Shown here: piece by piece, positions 50,846 to 63,994 of the stretch
Position numbering within the stretch: position 1 is the stretch's first letter
Layout of the letters: each line of letters opens with the position of its first letter
NCBI GenBank assembly: GCA_019973155.2
Contig: BPQB01000067.1
Coordinates: 1 to 64,000 of the forward strand
Source of the DNA: Phanerochaete sordida
Taxonomy: Eukaryota > Basidiomycota > Agaricomycetes > Polyporales > Phanerochaetaceae
Reading direction: 5' to 3'
DNA length: 64,000 bases
Program-made: the position numbers and the translations under genes
Notes under the pieces: generated by a model
Seen by the model: only the letters and a program-made list of their open reading frames with translations
Databases searched by the model: none
What the model was told of the DNA's origin: nothing

Positions 50846-53800
50846 CTTCTCTCCCCCTCTCGAGAATTATTCCTATTTGTCTACGTCTTGCCCATGCATG
50901 TACCTGTGCGATCGCCGTACCAATTTGTCAGAGCTATGCAGTTCTGCATTGAAGCTTCAAGCAATCGACAGCTCGGAACTTCCTAGTATCGTATATCTCG
51001 CGGCGAATGGCTCGCCGAGTGCGAACTGTGTGCCTCGTCAACCTGTGGCGTCACCTTGTACTTCTCAATATATTACCACGCAACAGGGTGAACTTTCGCG
51101 GGGCGGCTGCAAGTGGCGCAACATTGATCTTGGAGACATTCCTAAAGCGGGTGTTTTCTGACCTTGGCCGCGCCGCAACCCGCCGCCCGCTAGCGGAGGC
51201 AATCTGGGACTCAACGGCAGGACGCGACCGCGCTCTCTTCTTCCGCGTCCACGACATCGATTTCCCCCTGCCACCCGATTTTCAAAGCTTCCCCTAGGCA
51301 ATCGACATTCAGCATGCCCCGAACAAATAACGTGTCGCCACTCACTGCCGCTTCGCGCCTGCGAATTCTCCACGCCAATCGTCGTCTTTCCAAGCGAGCC
51401 GCAATGACGCTCGATTGTCACTGAAATTCCCCTTTGTCCCGCCGCAGCTCATGCCAGTCGACCTCTACTGGTGCTCTGCTCCTTTCCCCTCGGTCACCAA
51501 GCCTGTACGACTGCCGCGAATGCGTGTTGCAGCTCGTGTCGGCCCAGGAACGACCACCGCGTTTAGAGTGACGAGAGGTTTGCTTGAGGTGAGCAATTCT
51601 CGGCCAACGTCCAGACAACCAAATTTCATTGATATGCTCCTGGACATCTAGATACACCTCGCATGCAGAGAGACAAGCAGCCGTCGAAGACCCGAAGTAT
51701 AGAAAAGACTCACGCGGACCAAATATGCCCATATATGCGCCTTGGTCGTCTCATCGCAGGCTCTACAAATTACTGGACTGCGCCGCGCCGCACTGTTCTC
51801 ATAGCCGGCCGTTGGATTCCGGACGTCAGGACAAGGCCATAAGCAGAGCGGACAACTTCAGTGCCGACTTCGTACGTACGTGGCGCCAGGGCGAGACGTC
51901 CGAGCGAGATGTCTGGAGGAGGCTGGGGGACTGGCGAGCGTTCATGGTTCGTTGTCCTCGACGCCCCCGTTGTCTATTTTTGCTGATGGGCACACAGCCC
52001 TCCCACGGCTCCTCTGCGCTTTGGGCCCTACCTTCCCTAATCAGGGTGAAGGTCACGACCTCAGGAAAAGCACAAGGGACACAACAAACGTATGCTCACC
52101 GCGATGACGTTCCGACCAATTCCAGCCTCGCACCACGCCACCCGGCCGACTCTCGGAAATACGCCGTCGAACCAGCATCCCTGTTTCGCCCTCCCGCGCC
52201 CCGAACTATCGGCAACGGTGCTCGGTCCTGGTACCCTGCAGCGTTCGAAATTCCAGAACGATGACGGCGTATACGGGCTTGTCAAACGCGGCGAAGCGGT
52301 CCCCGGGGAAGCTCAAGGCTCGTCATTCCCCGCCGGTGTAGCGACGGTGGCTTTAGCGGAACTAGGCAGCATGCAAGTCAGGCGTCGCGGGTGAGATATG
52401 GGGTGTGAAACGATGGATGGGAAGGGCTTTGTATCGGTGAGCAGACTCCGCGTGCGCCCAAGGGAAAGGCTGATTGATGTAAGCTGTCCAGCTCAAGCCC
52501 ACCAGCCAAGGCTCCATCATGGTGGCGGCACCGGTGCCTGCCTCGGGCGCAAGACGCCATGCCTGGCGATGCTCTGTTATCCTCGAGTCCGTCGGCGGTG
52601 GGAGAGGTCAAAAGGAGGATCTGGGAACGCGTGCATGTGGTGATTTCGGCAAATGGAGACTCACTGCGTAACCTCGGACAGAACACCCCCTGCCGCCGTC
52701 GGAGTTACCAGCAAGAGTTTCTCGCTGAGGCAAAACCAACAGACGGCTGCGAGCAGGGCCGCTCCGCGACACCGAGGCGACAGGCGCATCTGCCGCGGCG
52801 GCATTCGCCTCACCAGGTCTTGTTTGAGGGCGACAGGCGCAGTTGGTCGTCATCTGAGATCACTCGCCGACTGCGCCCGTCTCTGGCCCGCCGTGTCCAA
52901 AGCTGTCGCCCGGCAACTGCAACAGCATCCGCCGTGCCCACGCCCATCGCCTGCTGCTTGGAAGACCCCGGCTGACGACTGCGTGACATCCCTTCTGCCG
53001 TCATGCGCCTGGATTGAAGGCCAGAAGGCGTCGGAAGGTCCATGTTGCGCAGCTGCCCGGCATACATCAGTCGTCCTTTCTCGCGGCCCTTCGCCGATCG
53101 TCACGAGTTGCATTCCTGCGGGCAGAGGGGGCAATGGCGTTATGAGCGGGCGGAGAGTTCGGCGGTATTCCATCGAGATTCTCATGCGGCGCAATGAGAA
53201 CGAAGGCGATATCGCTTTGCTCGCCGACTTGCTCCATTGTCCGACCGGTAGTCGAACTATCGCCCTACATCGCAATGCGGCAGGTGGGCTCCGAGGTACA
53301 CCGCCCGTTATCGCAAAGCATGCTTCATCGCCCAAGGGTCCAAGAGAGCGAGCGCACGCGGCCCGCAAACCGCGGCGGTAGCGGACATCTGTTCGCCATG
53401 GTCGGAGTGCGTCCAAATCACTGCACAGAAATTCGACGTCATCGTCTCCTCCCAGGCAGAGGCCAGGATCTCGGACGACGAGGAGGAAATCGGTTGTCGC
53501 CAAGTGACATTCGTCTGCTCGCCAAGAGCATCCGTAAGTGATTTCCTCTCGTCAGGTGCGAAATGACTGAAAATACCTCCAGATATTGTAAGCTGTAGGC
53601 AGCTTTTCGCACGGGTCTGGGCGAGTGACATGCTACTCGGAAAAGCACCAGTGGGGCATGTTCAGGCCGAGCTTGTACACTCGCTCTTCGTGGAGAAGAC
53701 CATGTCGTCCTACGCACGTAGTGCCCCCAGAGCGAGCCCCGAGCTTAATGTGAGTCACTTTCTCAGACCGTGAAACAACTCTCAGGCACTTACCGCCAGC

Positions 53801-55132
53801 GTCACAGCTCCTGCGCCATGCTCGGCATACGCACATGCGTTCACAGCCAGCTCCGTGCCATGCTGTCTTGCTGCAATCGAGATACAGCCGTAACGCATCC
53901 GTGGGCACAATCCTCGTGGTCGTCAAGCGAGTCAAATTTCCTTCGCCTGCGCAGATGGCGAATTTCTTCCCGGCTGTTCCGTCATGCGACATCTGTCACC
54001 TCGTCCCTGTGTTTACCGCCAGGGCGACAATGAGACGCTGCATTGCAGCCCACGCTCGTCCTGTCGCCGCGGAGACGAGAGCGGAAGGGCCGCAGGCCGT
54101 CGTCGTAGGGCAGCGCCGCGGTCGAGCGTCAGAAGGCAGGGATGGGGTCGGCAAGTCAATTGGGGCCAGTTCCCCGTCCCAGGGGCACTCGCTGGCAGCA
54201 TTTCCGGGCGAGTCCGTCGTCATCACGCATCAAAAAGCCGTGGATCTGCGCACCGCGCGGTGCGAAGGCGCAAACGGGAGATCGCAGACACCGCCGCTCG
54301 CCCAGGCCGCGACCACCGGCACCCCCGCGCGCAAACAGGGCGACACAAGCGAGCGGGCTGTGCGCGCGACGCCCGGCGTGGGCCCCTGGGCAGCCGTGCG
54401 AGGCGACGCCGCTGCCGCATCCGTGCTGCGCGTGCGCGGCGTGCCCCCACGGCCGGTTCTGGTCCTCGCTCTCGATGCGCAGGCGCGTCTCGACGCGGCG
54501 CTGGGGGCGCAGGACGACGCTGGCGTGGATCGGCTCAGCGTCTGCGCCCATTTCCGTCCGGACGTTCCCGCCCGTGGCACGCAGGCTCGGGGCGGACACG
54601 CGTTCTGCCGCCGCTGAGAACCCGGGCAAAGTCAGCGGCCGCGGCGGGGTTTCGTCGTGTCGCGCTTGCGAGGCGGCCTGGCCGTGACGGTGACCCTGCG
54701 GAGATGCAGACGGAGGCGCTCGCCGGCTGCACAATGAACGGCTCGCGCCAGCGGGGATATCGGTGCCTATGGTGCGCGACGGACCTGGCTGTGTGCGCCA
54801 TGGATGCAAGACACCGCGTTATGACATGCGAGAACGTACGCTTTCTGTCAAAGTTTAATGTAGCCCAAGCCATATTGAGCTAGGCGGCCAAGCATTCTCC
54901 CCCACTTTTATTCTATTCTCGCAACCTCGACATAGCACATTGAAGGAACAGCTAGATATACACAGTAGCAATTCGACAGGAACATATATAACAAAAATGA
55001 AGACAGATATTAGAATCAAATGAGGAAAGCATAGTTGAGACACGGAGACAAGAGTCGATATCACAAAAAATCCACTAAATATTCACAACCAACGTAACAC
55101 GAGACGATGCGTTCATACAAGCCGCGAGACGC
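50846..55132. other. 4.3 kb gene-poor region, no supported gene
   Basis: Open frames up to 260 codons exist on both strands, but they overlap each other. They are rich in Arg/Pro/Ala as expected from GC bias, and match no family I know. Two stretches look somewhat more protein-like: 52092-52394 on plus (GPGTLQRSKFQNDDGVYGL) and 53380-53750 on plus (ECVQITAQKFDVIVSSQAEA, then APVGHVQAELVHSLFVEKTM). I could not join these in frame with normal introns. The A/T-rich end (54880-55130) is probably the 3' UTR of the Zn2Cys6 gene. Confidence 0.45.
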
Positions 55133-56113
55133 TCACCCAGACTTCGCCATTGCGCTCCCATTCATGCCGCTGACGTACACGGCGTCGAGCCGAGCGTCGC
55201 GGCGCATGTTGGGATCCATCATCTGATGGCCGGCGTCCTGGCTGGCCTCGCGCTGAGGTCCCTGCGCGGACGGCGACTGCTGGGCCATAGGCGGCTTCGC
55301 GTAGGCCTGCGGATAGGCCGCGTACTGGAGGGGCGGCGCCATCGCGAGGGGCTGTCCATCGGGGCCTCGAGGCGGCGGCGCGGGGACCATATACGGCATC
55401 GCGGCTCCCGGGTACGGCTGCGGCGCATACGGCGTGAGGAAGGTGGGGTAGAACCCGGCAGGGTAGCCGGGCACCTCCCCTTCCTGGCCTGTGGTCGGCG
55501 GCGGCATCGGGATGGGCGCGAAGTAGTACTGGGGGTAGTACGCGGGGGCTTCGCCGGGCTTGCCGGGGGCGGGGGCTGGGTATTGGCCGAAGAAGCCCGC
55601 CGGGTAGCCCATGGGGGCAGCCATGTACGGCGGCATGTGAGCGCCCGCGGCAATGGGGAGCGGGATGGCGGACGGCGCGCCCATGTCGATTTGGGGGTCG
55701 ACAGAGCTTGCTGCAGAGTCTTTGTGGTCAGTGCGGGCAGCGCAGACGAGGAGTCGAAAGAAATGCGCACCCTTTCCATCTCGCTTCTTGTAAGGACCGC
55801 GCTTAATCCCTTTCTGGCGCTCCTTACGCTGCGAATCGACGCACTCCTCCGCAATGCCGTACTTGACGCAGCGGAGGCAAGGGCGCGCGTCGTCGCACTT
55901 CTTGCAGGCCTTCTGGCAGTTGGTGCAGGCGTTCTTGACCTGGCGACGCTTGGTGCGGGGCGGCTGGGTCGGGACCATGCCGGGCGGGAAGGAGTACATG
56001 GGCATGGGCACGCCCGAGTAGGTGAGCGGGTGCACGGTCAGCTGGGGCTGGGCGGAGTCGGGGGCGGAGGGGGTGGACCTGTCCTCAGCGGCGGGCTGAG
56101 AGGTGTCGGACAT
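55133..56113 (-). CDS. Zn2Cys6 fungal transcription factor
   Basis: The binuclear cluster is near the N-terminus: ACTNCQKACKKCDDARPCLR followed by CVKYGIAEEC. It has the spacing C-x2-C-x6-C-x5-C-x2-C-x8-C, plus one extra Cys inside the x6 loop. A basic linker RKERQKGIKRGPYKKRDGK follows. The rest is Pro/Tyr/Gly/Ala-rich (YPAGFFGQYPAPAPGKPGEA) and looks disordered, perhaps activating. No fungal-specific TF domain is seen. A probable intron (about 55711-55769) lies just after the KKRDGK linker. The frame is open through it, so splicing cannot be settled from phase. The target genes are unknown. An in-frame ATG at 56149 would add 12 residues. Confidence 0.85.
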   Translation of the reverse strand: MSDTSQPAAEDRSTPSAPDSAQPQLTVHPLTYSGVPMPMYSFPPGMVPTQPPRTKRRQVKNACTNCQKACKKCDDARPCLRCVKYGIAEECVDSQRKERQKGIKRGPYKKRDGKGAHFFRLLVCAARTDHKDSAASSVDPQIDMGAPSAIPLPIAAGAHMPPYMAAPMGYPAGFFGQYPAPAPGKPGEAPAYYPQYYFAPIPMPPPTTGQEGEVPGYPAGFYPTFLTPYAPQPYPGAAMPYMVPAPPPRGPDGQPLAMAPPLQYAAYPQAYAKPPMAQQSPSAQGPQREASQDAGHQMMDPNMRRDARLDAVYVSGMNGSAMAKSG

Positions 56114-58058
56114 GGCGGGGCGGAGAGGCGGCGGCGGAGGGCAGAGCACTGTGTGGTAGGTCGGTGAGCGAGGTTAAGAAGAGAGCTGAGAGTTGGCGAG
56201 GCATTCATCAAGAAAGGCACGCCAGAACGAGGCAGGAAGCGCTCACGTTAATGGGCTTCCTGGGAACACGTGGCTGTGGCAGCGGGCTTTGGGCTGCCGG
56301 CGGCGAGGAGGGAGTCCCTGGCGGGGGCGGACGTCGCGCTGCATGGCGACGAGGCGGGGGTGAGGGACGGTGGGAACAGCGGGCAGGCAGGAACTGACCT
56401 CGAGACGCCGATCTGGCTGAGATCGGCGAGGACGGCGAGCGCTGCTCCGACTCAAAGGGGCGGGGACGACGAGGGCGGGCGCGGAGGTCACACTACAAAG
56501 TCCGCCAGAAAATCCACGAGGGTTATATAAGGAGCCTCGTGACTGTGACCGTCACAGCCAGGCCAGGCATGCACGCTCGACGGCAAGCCCAAGGTTAGGC
56601 TCAAGCTGTCGCCTTTCCCCTCGACGGCGAACCTCCCAGGGTCGCCGCCCGCTGCGTCCCTTACGGCAGCGCATCCCACCGACGTATTACGTGCACTCCG
56701 CCCCCAGCGATCGCCGACCGGCTCCCCCTCCCAGCCTGCGCGTGCTTTCAAACACCGCTTAGATCACAGCGCATACACCCACCCTCGGTCATCCCCGGCT
56801 ACCCGACGCTGCCAATGTCCATGGCCATGGCCTCCGCCTCCTCGCCTCTCTCACACTCCCTGCCCAGTTCTTTTCTAGATGCCCGTCTCGCGAGCCTGGC
56901 GGAGTTCCCGCCTCTACCTCCGTCCCACCCCTCCGCTCGTTGCCACGCCCTCCTCTCACCTGACGGATGCGCGCCGTCTTAGCCTCGCTCCTCCCAAAGC
57001 TAACCTTGCCCTTCCTCCTTCTGCCCGCCCCATCCAGCATCCCTCGCACTGCATATCTCACCGCCCGCCTCGCCGCCTGCTGCAGCTCCCGGCGATCTTC
57101 CTCCAGCCGCCTCGCAAGGGTCCTCTTTCCGGCAAGCACGGGGCCATGCCGCGCCCTCCTCCTCGCTCCGAGGACCACCGCCTGACCGTGCATGGGATCG
57201 CCGCTGGTCATTTCGGGCGTGCGAACCTACCACGCGTGTCCCTGACCGCTGAACTCTCCGCGAAGCCATGCCGCTGAGTAAATCCCGCTCTCGCCTCCGC
57301 TATTCGTAGAAACTCTCGCGTGTGGCGTCAATGCTCATATTCGCTTTGATTGGCGTCGACGCTGCCGAGCGAGGACAGCCTCCACGCGAGCCGTCGCCGG
57401 CACGTTTACGTGAGCTGCAGCGTGCCACCCAGCGAGGCACGGAAGAGAAACCTGCGCAACTGTCCACGAAGCGCGTCACGGTTTGGCAGAAGTCCATGTC
57501 TGGTTCCCGATGTACCCTCGGCACGCATACGGATGATGGACAGACACGCCTGTATGTAATCTAGAAATGTTTACGTTGTGCAGGGATCGCCTTCCACCGA
57601 CATGTATTTCGTTATCGCCTACGGCGGGAGCGACGGGTCCCATCTGCGAAAGCAAAAACGGAGCTCCGGTCGAGTCTCTGAGCTCATGCCGTCGCGTACA
57701 TGTCTTGTCGTTCGCAGCGTAGCTCGTACTGTACTTCGCGTCGCAGCTCTGCCCCAGAGAGCCTGGACGATGTCGAGACAATGGGAGAGCGCTGGTTGCC
57801 AAATACAGACAAACATCGTGCCACGAGGACGCCCATCTGGTCGTTGGCAATTGCAGCCAAATGCCCGTCGGTCTGGCAGGGCTCAACGACGTCTGAGCCG
57901 GTCGACAACGCCATATTGCTCTGCCTGCACATCGTCCGGGCTGATTCGCACACTATCTTAGCCGGGGCGACCCCTCGTCCTGCTCGCAAACCCCCAGATC
58001 TTGCCCCAGTTTCCGCCGTCTTTCCTTTCTCTAGTTCGCTCGTTACCCTCCTTCTCCC
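56114..58058. promoter_or_regulatory. 1.9 kb divergent intergenic region
   Basis: This lies between the Zn2Cys6 gene and the DYRK kinase gene. A TATATAA sequence sits near 56523, on the side of the Zn2Cys6 gene. Open frames here are short, low-complexity and conflict with each other. No gene is supported. It may hold a long 5' leader of the kinase gene. Confidence 0.5.
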
Positions 58059-61000
58059 ATGTCTTCTGCATCTTCTCCAACATCCTCCGCACCACCAGTC
58101 AGCACTGAGCGCAACGCGAGAAGAGTCAGGCCCGCTGCTCTCGAGTTTCAATCCTCTCAGAGCTCCGATGAAGCGCGTTTAGAACACGCAGATGATGCTT
58201 CTCAGGTGAATACAACCGCGGTTCGCGAGTCCCATCTTGTCCTAACGGCACCCAAAATCAAGCCCACTCTGCATGTGTCGGGCGTAGAAGGCCAAGACGA
58301 AGAGACAGAGCCCGGCCTGCCGCGCTCAGCATCGGCGACCTCGTCTCTCGATCCCTACTACTTCAGCATAGGCACGCCCTGCGACTCGCCCGACCCGTCC
58401 TCATCTCCTATGTCCATGCCCCCGCCGCTTACGCTCAAGACTCCCGAGCTCGGATCCTTCAACGACCCCATGACGCCGCGCAAGGATCCGGCAGCCATTG
58501 ACCGCCGTGGACTCGTGGGTGTTGGAGAGCTTGCGACCCCGCGCTGGGTGCGGGGACACGACCGCAGAGACGAGGTGGATGTGGACCGCCAGCTTGACGA
58601 AGAGGAAGAGGAAGAGATCAACGATGACGCGGACGAGGACAAGGAGGTTGACTTGCCCGATAGCCCATGGACCATCGAGGCCATCGACGGCGAAGCAGAC
58701 GATCTGGACGAGGTGAGCATCTTTGACTGCAGCCATCACGCGCAGGATCTCATTTCGGCTAGTTTCTTGACGTGCAACCACTGTCGCACTCGCTACGCAG
58801 CAAGCGCTCCATCGCAGACGAGAGCGGCGGCGAAGAAATACTATACCCACGCCATCCAATACCCGCGCTCGCCAAGGCGGCGCAGACACCAGACTTCGAC
58901 TTCTCGCCCATTGTTCAGCAGACGTCTTCGGGCGAGGCCGCTCCGCCCAGCGCTTTCGTCTCGCCTGACCAGCAACGGCCCAAGAAGCGCACCTCTGACG
59001 AGTTCGAAATGGACTACAATACCGGCCTCGTCTCTTCCAAGCACACATCGACGTCTTCGGTGAGCAGCCTCAAGGACAAGGAGAAGGTCCGCCGCCACAG
59101 GAGTCTCGGTCCTGGGGTTCCCTCGACCACCAGCCCGGTCGCCAAACCGAAGGATGCGCGGAGGGAGACGCTGTCGGTGGGCACGCGGCACCAGAGGCAG
59201 GTGTCAGCGAGCTCGTCCTCTTCGAGCCATGGAGAGTCTCATCACTCTCGCCGCCTGCATACATCCGACTACTCGCACCTGCCACCTTCTCCCGGATCTT
59301 CCTCCATCCAACAATTTCTGCGCCACGCCAGCTCAGGCAGCACGGCGACGGCTACTCCTGCCAAGGACCAAGCGGGCCATTCCTCTGCCAACGTGGCACA
59401 CTCGTTGCTCCGAGGCACCCAAGAGGGCTGGTCCGACATGGATGACCAGGCGACGGTGGAGGCACTGAGGAAGTTGGACGGCGTCTCGGGCAAGAGCGCG
59501 CGTGCTCGGTCCAGCATAGGTGCGCATAGCAGGGTGGGCAGCAGCAGCCGGTCGAGCACCCCAGCGAAGATAGGCGGACAGTGGGAAGGGGTCGAGAACC
59601 GACGCTCAAGCAGAATTGGAAGCTCTCATGGCTCGATCTCAGGCAAGGAGAAGCTCAAGGAGCATACAACGCCTCAACGCGGTGTCGGCCTGGGCATTGC
59701 GGACACCTCTATGGAAACCGAGGCGAATGGCGTGGATGAGCATGGCTCTCCCGCGCCGGAGAAGGCCAAGAAGCATACGTCCTTGAGCCACCGCACGAGC
59801 TTTACCCCTAAGCGTGGCTCGGCCTCGTCGACGACTTACACAAGCACACCCACGACTTCGTCGCGCGACTCGACCTCGTTGTCCGTGGGCACCAGCGCGA
59901 CTTCCGTTTCTGCCGCCTCGGGCCGACAATCCAATACGAAAGCCAGGCGGAATAGTGCTGGCAGCGACATCTCGAGCGGTCACTCCGTTGATGCTACGTC
60001 TTTCCGCGATCGTGCCGCTGCTCTGGCTGCGCCTGCAGACATCGTCGAGGAGCACATTGTTCCACCAGTGCCGCCTCTGCCGAAGGATCTCTCCGCACTG
60101 AAGTCGCTGCAGTCGAGCAACACCGGTGTCGCCTTCCCTTCCTCTGACGAAGACAAACCCCGTCACATTCCCGAATTGGAGCCTGCCGCAGTCTTGGAGG
60201 TGCCGTCATTCTCGACGCCACACAAGCACCAATCCCTGAAGTCGACTACGCCTACCAGCGCGGGCACGAACAAGACGCCTTCCAAGAAATGGAGTTTCTC
60301 GAACCCCTTGGGGAAGAAACTCGTCACATCGCCCTCCCAGTCGTCCATGAAGGAGTCGAAGTCGGCTGCTGGGCTCGCGCTCAGCCCACGCGCCCTCAGC
60401 TTTACTCAGCAGCTGCGCAAGTCGACATCTCGAGAGCACCCGAAGTCGCCCAACCAACGCAAGCAGTCTCAGGATGAGTGGATGAACATCAACGTCGATG
60501 CGATGGGATCTGCCTCTTCCCTCGTGTCGTTGTCGTCGGTCGGATCTGTGCATCCGATGTCACCGCCAGCCTCTGCGCCCCCGCCAATGTCATCGAAAAC
60601 GCCCGAACGTCTTGTGCCCAGCCGACCTGAGACGGCGTCGAGCTCTAGCACGAACCTCACAGCTTCTGCCCCGCCTGTACCCCAGCAGATGCCTCTTAGC
60701 CCTTCGTCATCAATCCGGAGAGGACCCTCGACTAAGCGGTTGACGCCGTCATCAATTCCCTTCTTTCGCCGTTCATCATCACAGTCCATGCAGATGCCAC
60801 CGCCAGGCGTGCCATCGGCCTCTCCCACGTACTCGTCTAGCTCCCACCTGCGTCCGCCAAGCGCCACGTCTCCTGTCAAGGACACTCAGCTCGCATCGCC
60901 AGCGCAGCAGACCTCTGTTCAACAAAAGAAGTCTTCGGTCTTCGGGCTCCCATCGCTTCTCAAGGGTTCAAGCTCCAGGCGCAGCCTCCACTCTGACAAG

Positions 61001-63994
61001 GAGAAGAGCGATTCACGTAGTGGCAAAGACGAGGGTCGCACGACGGATAAGGAGAAGCAGAAGAAGGAGGAGAAGGATCGAAGTGAGAGTAGGATATCTG
61101 TTTTGATGGGACGCAAGCGAGGCAAGGTGAGTCCCGTGCGCCTCTTTGTCTGTCTCTCCCACTTACACGTGCACTAGACATTGTCGTCAGCTCAGCCAAA
61201 GAAGGCAGAGCCTGTTGCTATGCCCCCCATGCATGTGTCGGCTTTGCCGCCGGCCACAACCCAACGTCTGGCCAACATGAAGACTGGTTCGAACTCTTCG
61301 CTGTCCTCCACGCAAAGTACACCGAAGATCTCGCGCATCACGTCGCAGACAGTTAGCTCCATGCAGAAGCAATCCGACGCGTCGCTCCGGAGCACGCGCG
61401 GCGTCCTGCCAACTATCGCGGGTTCGCCCAGCGTCGGCACCCTGCCGCACCAGTCTTCGAAAGAGCCACCACCACCGTCTTCCCTGAATACCTCCTATAA
61501 CGGCCTCATGAAGGAAACCCCCACGAAGATTCCTCGGATATCCAGCCGATCGTCTGCTACCAACTCTCCGACATTGAAGGGCAATGGCGCGAACCGCAGA
61601 GCAAGTGTCATTATCGGGGGAAGCGCGGCGCCGTCGCGTGGCTCGTCACCTCTGGTCAACGAGTCTAGCGAATTCGGTGTTCTCGAGAACGGCATCACTC
61701 CCAAGGCTACTGTATCTGCGGTCGCTCAGCGCCAGTCAGTTCGGTCATCGCCCCAGGCTACCGCCTCGACATCTCGCGTACCGCGCAGCCAAGTCGCTTC
61801 GTCGTCTTCCGCCACAGTCCTCGGTCTAGGCACGCGTCAGAAACGCGAGTCTATCTCATTCAGCGGCCTGCGCAAGTCGTCAACCGGTTCCGTCGCGTCC
61901 ATCACCACCGCCACCACTCAAGCCGAAGCGCCGGCACCGCAGCCGCAGGCACAAAGCCACCGGTTCTCCGCGCTCTCGCCTTCTAAGGGCCTCAAGCTCC
62001 TCAGCCCCAAGATCTCGCTCTCTACTGCACGCAACTCCACTGTCTCCGCGAGCCAGAGTACGACGCATGCCATGTCGTCACCGTCCACGAGCAGGCACGG
62101 TGCTGCGTCGACCCCCTCGCCGGTGTCGAGTCTCATAGACGAGGACGAGCTCCTCGGTGACGAAGAGATGATGCAGTATATCAAGAAGCAGCAGGCGAAG
62201 AAGCTGGCCAGCGGTGCCAGTCAAGCGGTCCTTGACGAAATGCTTCGCTTCCCGGAACCGATTCCACCTGCCTCTCCTCTTTCTCCTGCCGGTATGTCTC
62301 AGCGCTTTACAGATACGTTGACGGGTACTGATTGTATTGCAGCGGTGCTCAAGAGCAGAGACGTGCAGTGGTTGTCGGAGTACGAGTGCAAGGAAATCCT
62401 GGACTACCCGTCCGTATACTATATTGGCGCCAAGAGTGACAAGAAGCCCGCGACTCTGGACAACACGACGAACAACCACGGCTACGATGACGAGCGCGGA
62501 GACTACCTAGTCGTTATCCATGACCACCTAGCATACCGGTATGAAGTGATAGATACTCTCGGCAAGGGATCATTCGGTCAGGTGCTGCATTGCCGCGACC
62601 GCTGCACCGGCGAGTCCGTGGCGATCAAGATCATCCGGAATAAGAAGAGGTTCCACCACCAAGCACTGGTCGAAATCAAGATCCTCGACAGCTTGCGCAA
62701 ATGGGTATGTGGAGCCTTGTGGTAGCTATGTCGCATGGTCGGCTGATACGCTTGCTGTAGGATTCGGACGAAAAGCACCACGTCATTAAGATGACGGAGC
62801 ACTTCTACTTCCGCGGTCATCTGTGCATTGCGATGGAGCTCTTGAGCATAAACCTCTACGAGCTTATCAAGGCGAACAGCTTTGTCGGATTCTCGACAGG
62901 GCTGATCCGGCGGTTCACCAGTCAGATGCTGCAGTCTTTGGTCCTCATGCGTCATCACCGGATCGTGCACTGTGACTTGAAGCCAGAGGTAAGCTTGACG
63001 ACGACAGTTTGACTACGACGAATGCTCAACAATTCAACAGAATGTCTTGCTCCGTCATCCCGCCAAGAGCGCAATCAAGGTCATCGACTTCGGTAGTAGC
63101 TGCTTCGAGCACGAAAAAAGTAGGCTGCCTGTTCTTCACTTATACTATGGTTTCTGACTTCTGTCGCAGTATACACCTATATCCAGAGTCGCTTCTACCG
63201 CTCACCTGAAGTTATTCTCGGTATGAACTACCACATGGCCATCGATATGTGGAGTTTGGGTTGTATCATGGCTGAACTCTACACCGGCTTCCCGATCTTC
63301 CCTGGTGAAAACGAACAGGAGCAGCTCTCCTGTATCATGGAGGTGCTCGGTGTTCCAGAGAAGGACTTCATCAACCGCAGTTCGCGGAAGAGGCTATTTT
63401 TCGGTGAGTGAACCAGCGGTTGACGATGGTGTGAGAATCGCTCTAACCCCCTCGTCAGATCAAACCGGCGCTCCTAGACCAGTTGTCAACTCGAAAGGCC
63501 GCAGGCGGCGACCCGGCTCCAAGACCCTGCAACAAGTTCTTCGCTGTGACGATGAGCTCTTTGTCGACTTCATTTCAAAATGCCTGGTGTGGGATCCTGA
63601 ACGTCGTCTCAAGCCACACGCCGCTCTACGGCACCCGTTCATCACCGGCGGCAAGCGAACCAAGGTTACGAGCCCGCAACCGCCGCCGCCGCAGAGCACG
63701 TCCAAGCAACTCCTCAGCTCGGCATCGGGAGGCTTCTCCAGCCGGTCGAGCAAGACCCTGACAGAGACCCCGAAGAAGTCGCTCATCAGCGCGCCGACGC
63801 CGCTCACTGCCCGCACCAGCCGCGTCACGACCGGAAACACGGTCCCCACCACGCCCAGCAACTCTGGCAGTTTGCACACCAACATCGGATCGTCTCGGTC
63901 TTATAGATCCTCTCAATCTCAATCGCTTTCATACCACTCAAGTCATTCCAGTCGGACAATGGTGAGTCCTTCGTCGCAGGGTCAAGGGGCATAG
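58059..63994 (+). CDS. POM1: DYRK-family kinase, Pom1-like (3' end uncertain at window edge)
   Basis: A disordered Ser/Thr/Pro-rich N-terminus of about 1400 residues (58059-62440) precedes the kinase. The DYRK-homology box [20 protein letters not shown] leads into [68 protein letters not shown] and the DYRK activation loop [17 protein letters not shown] (YxY). It ends with [20 protein letters not shown]. All catalytic residues are intact. In fission yeast Pom1 is a cortical polarity kinase that delays mitosis. A very long N-terminus is usual for the group. An intron near 58715-58806 restores phase. The last visible codons reach a stop at 63992-63994, but a GTGAGT donor directly after RTM suggests a further exon beyond 64000. 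Confidence 0.9.

Noticed and set aside
52850..53503. 217-codon minus-strand open frame
   Set aside because: There is no family resemblance, and it conflicts with the more protein-like plus-strand fragment at 53380-53530.
53835..54617. 260-codon open frame as a possible gene
   Set aside because: It overlaps equally long frames on both strands, has biased composition and contains no recognisable motif.
55226..56167. 313-codon plus-strand open frame
   Set aside because: It is the complement of the Pro/Gly-rich Zn2Cys6 gene, with low-complexity Gly/Arg composition.
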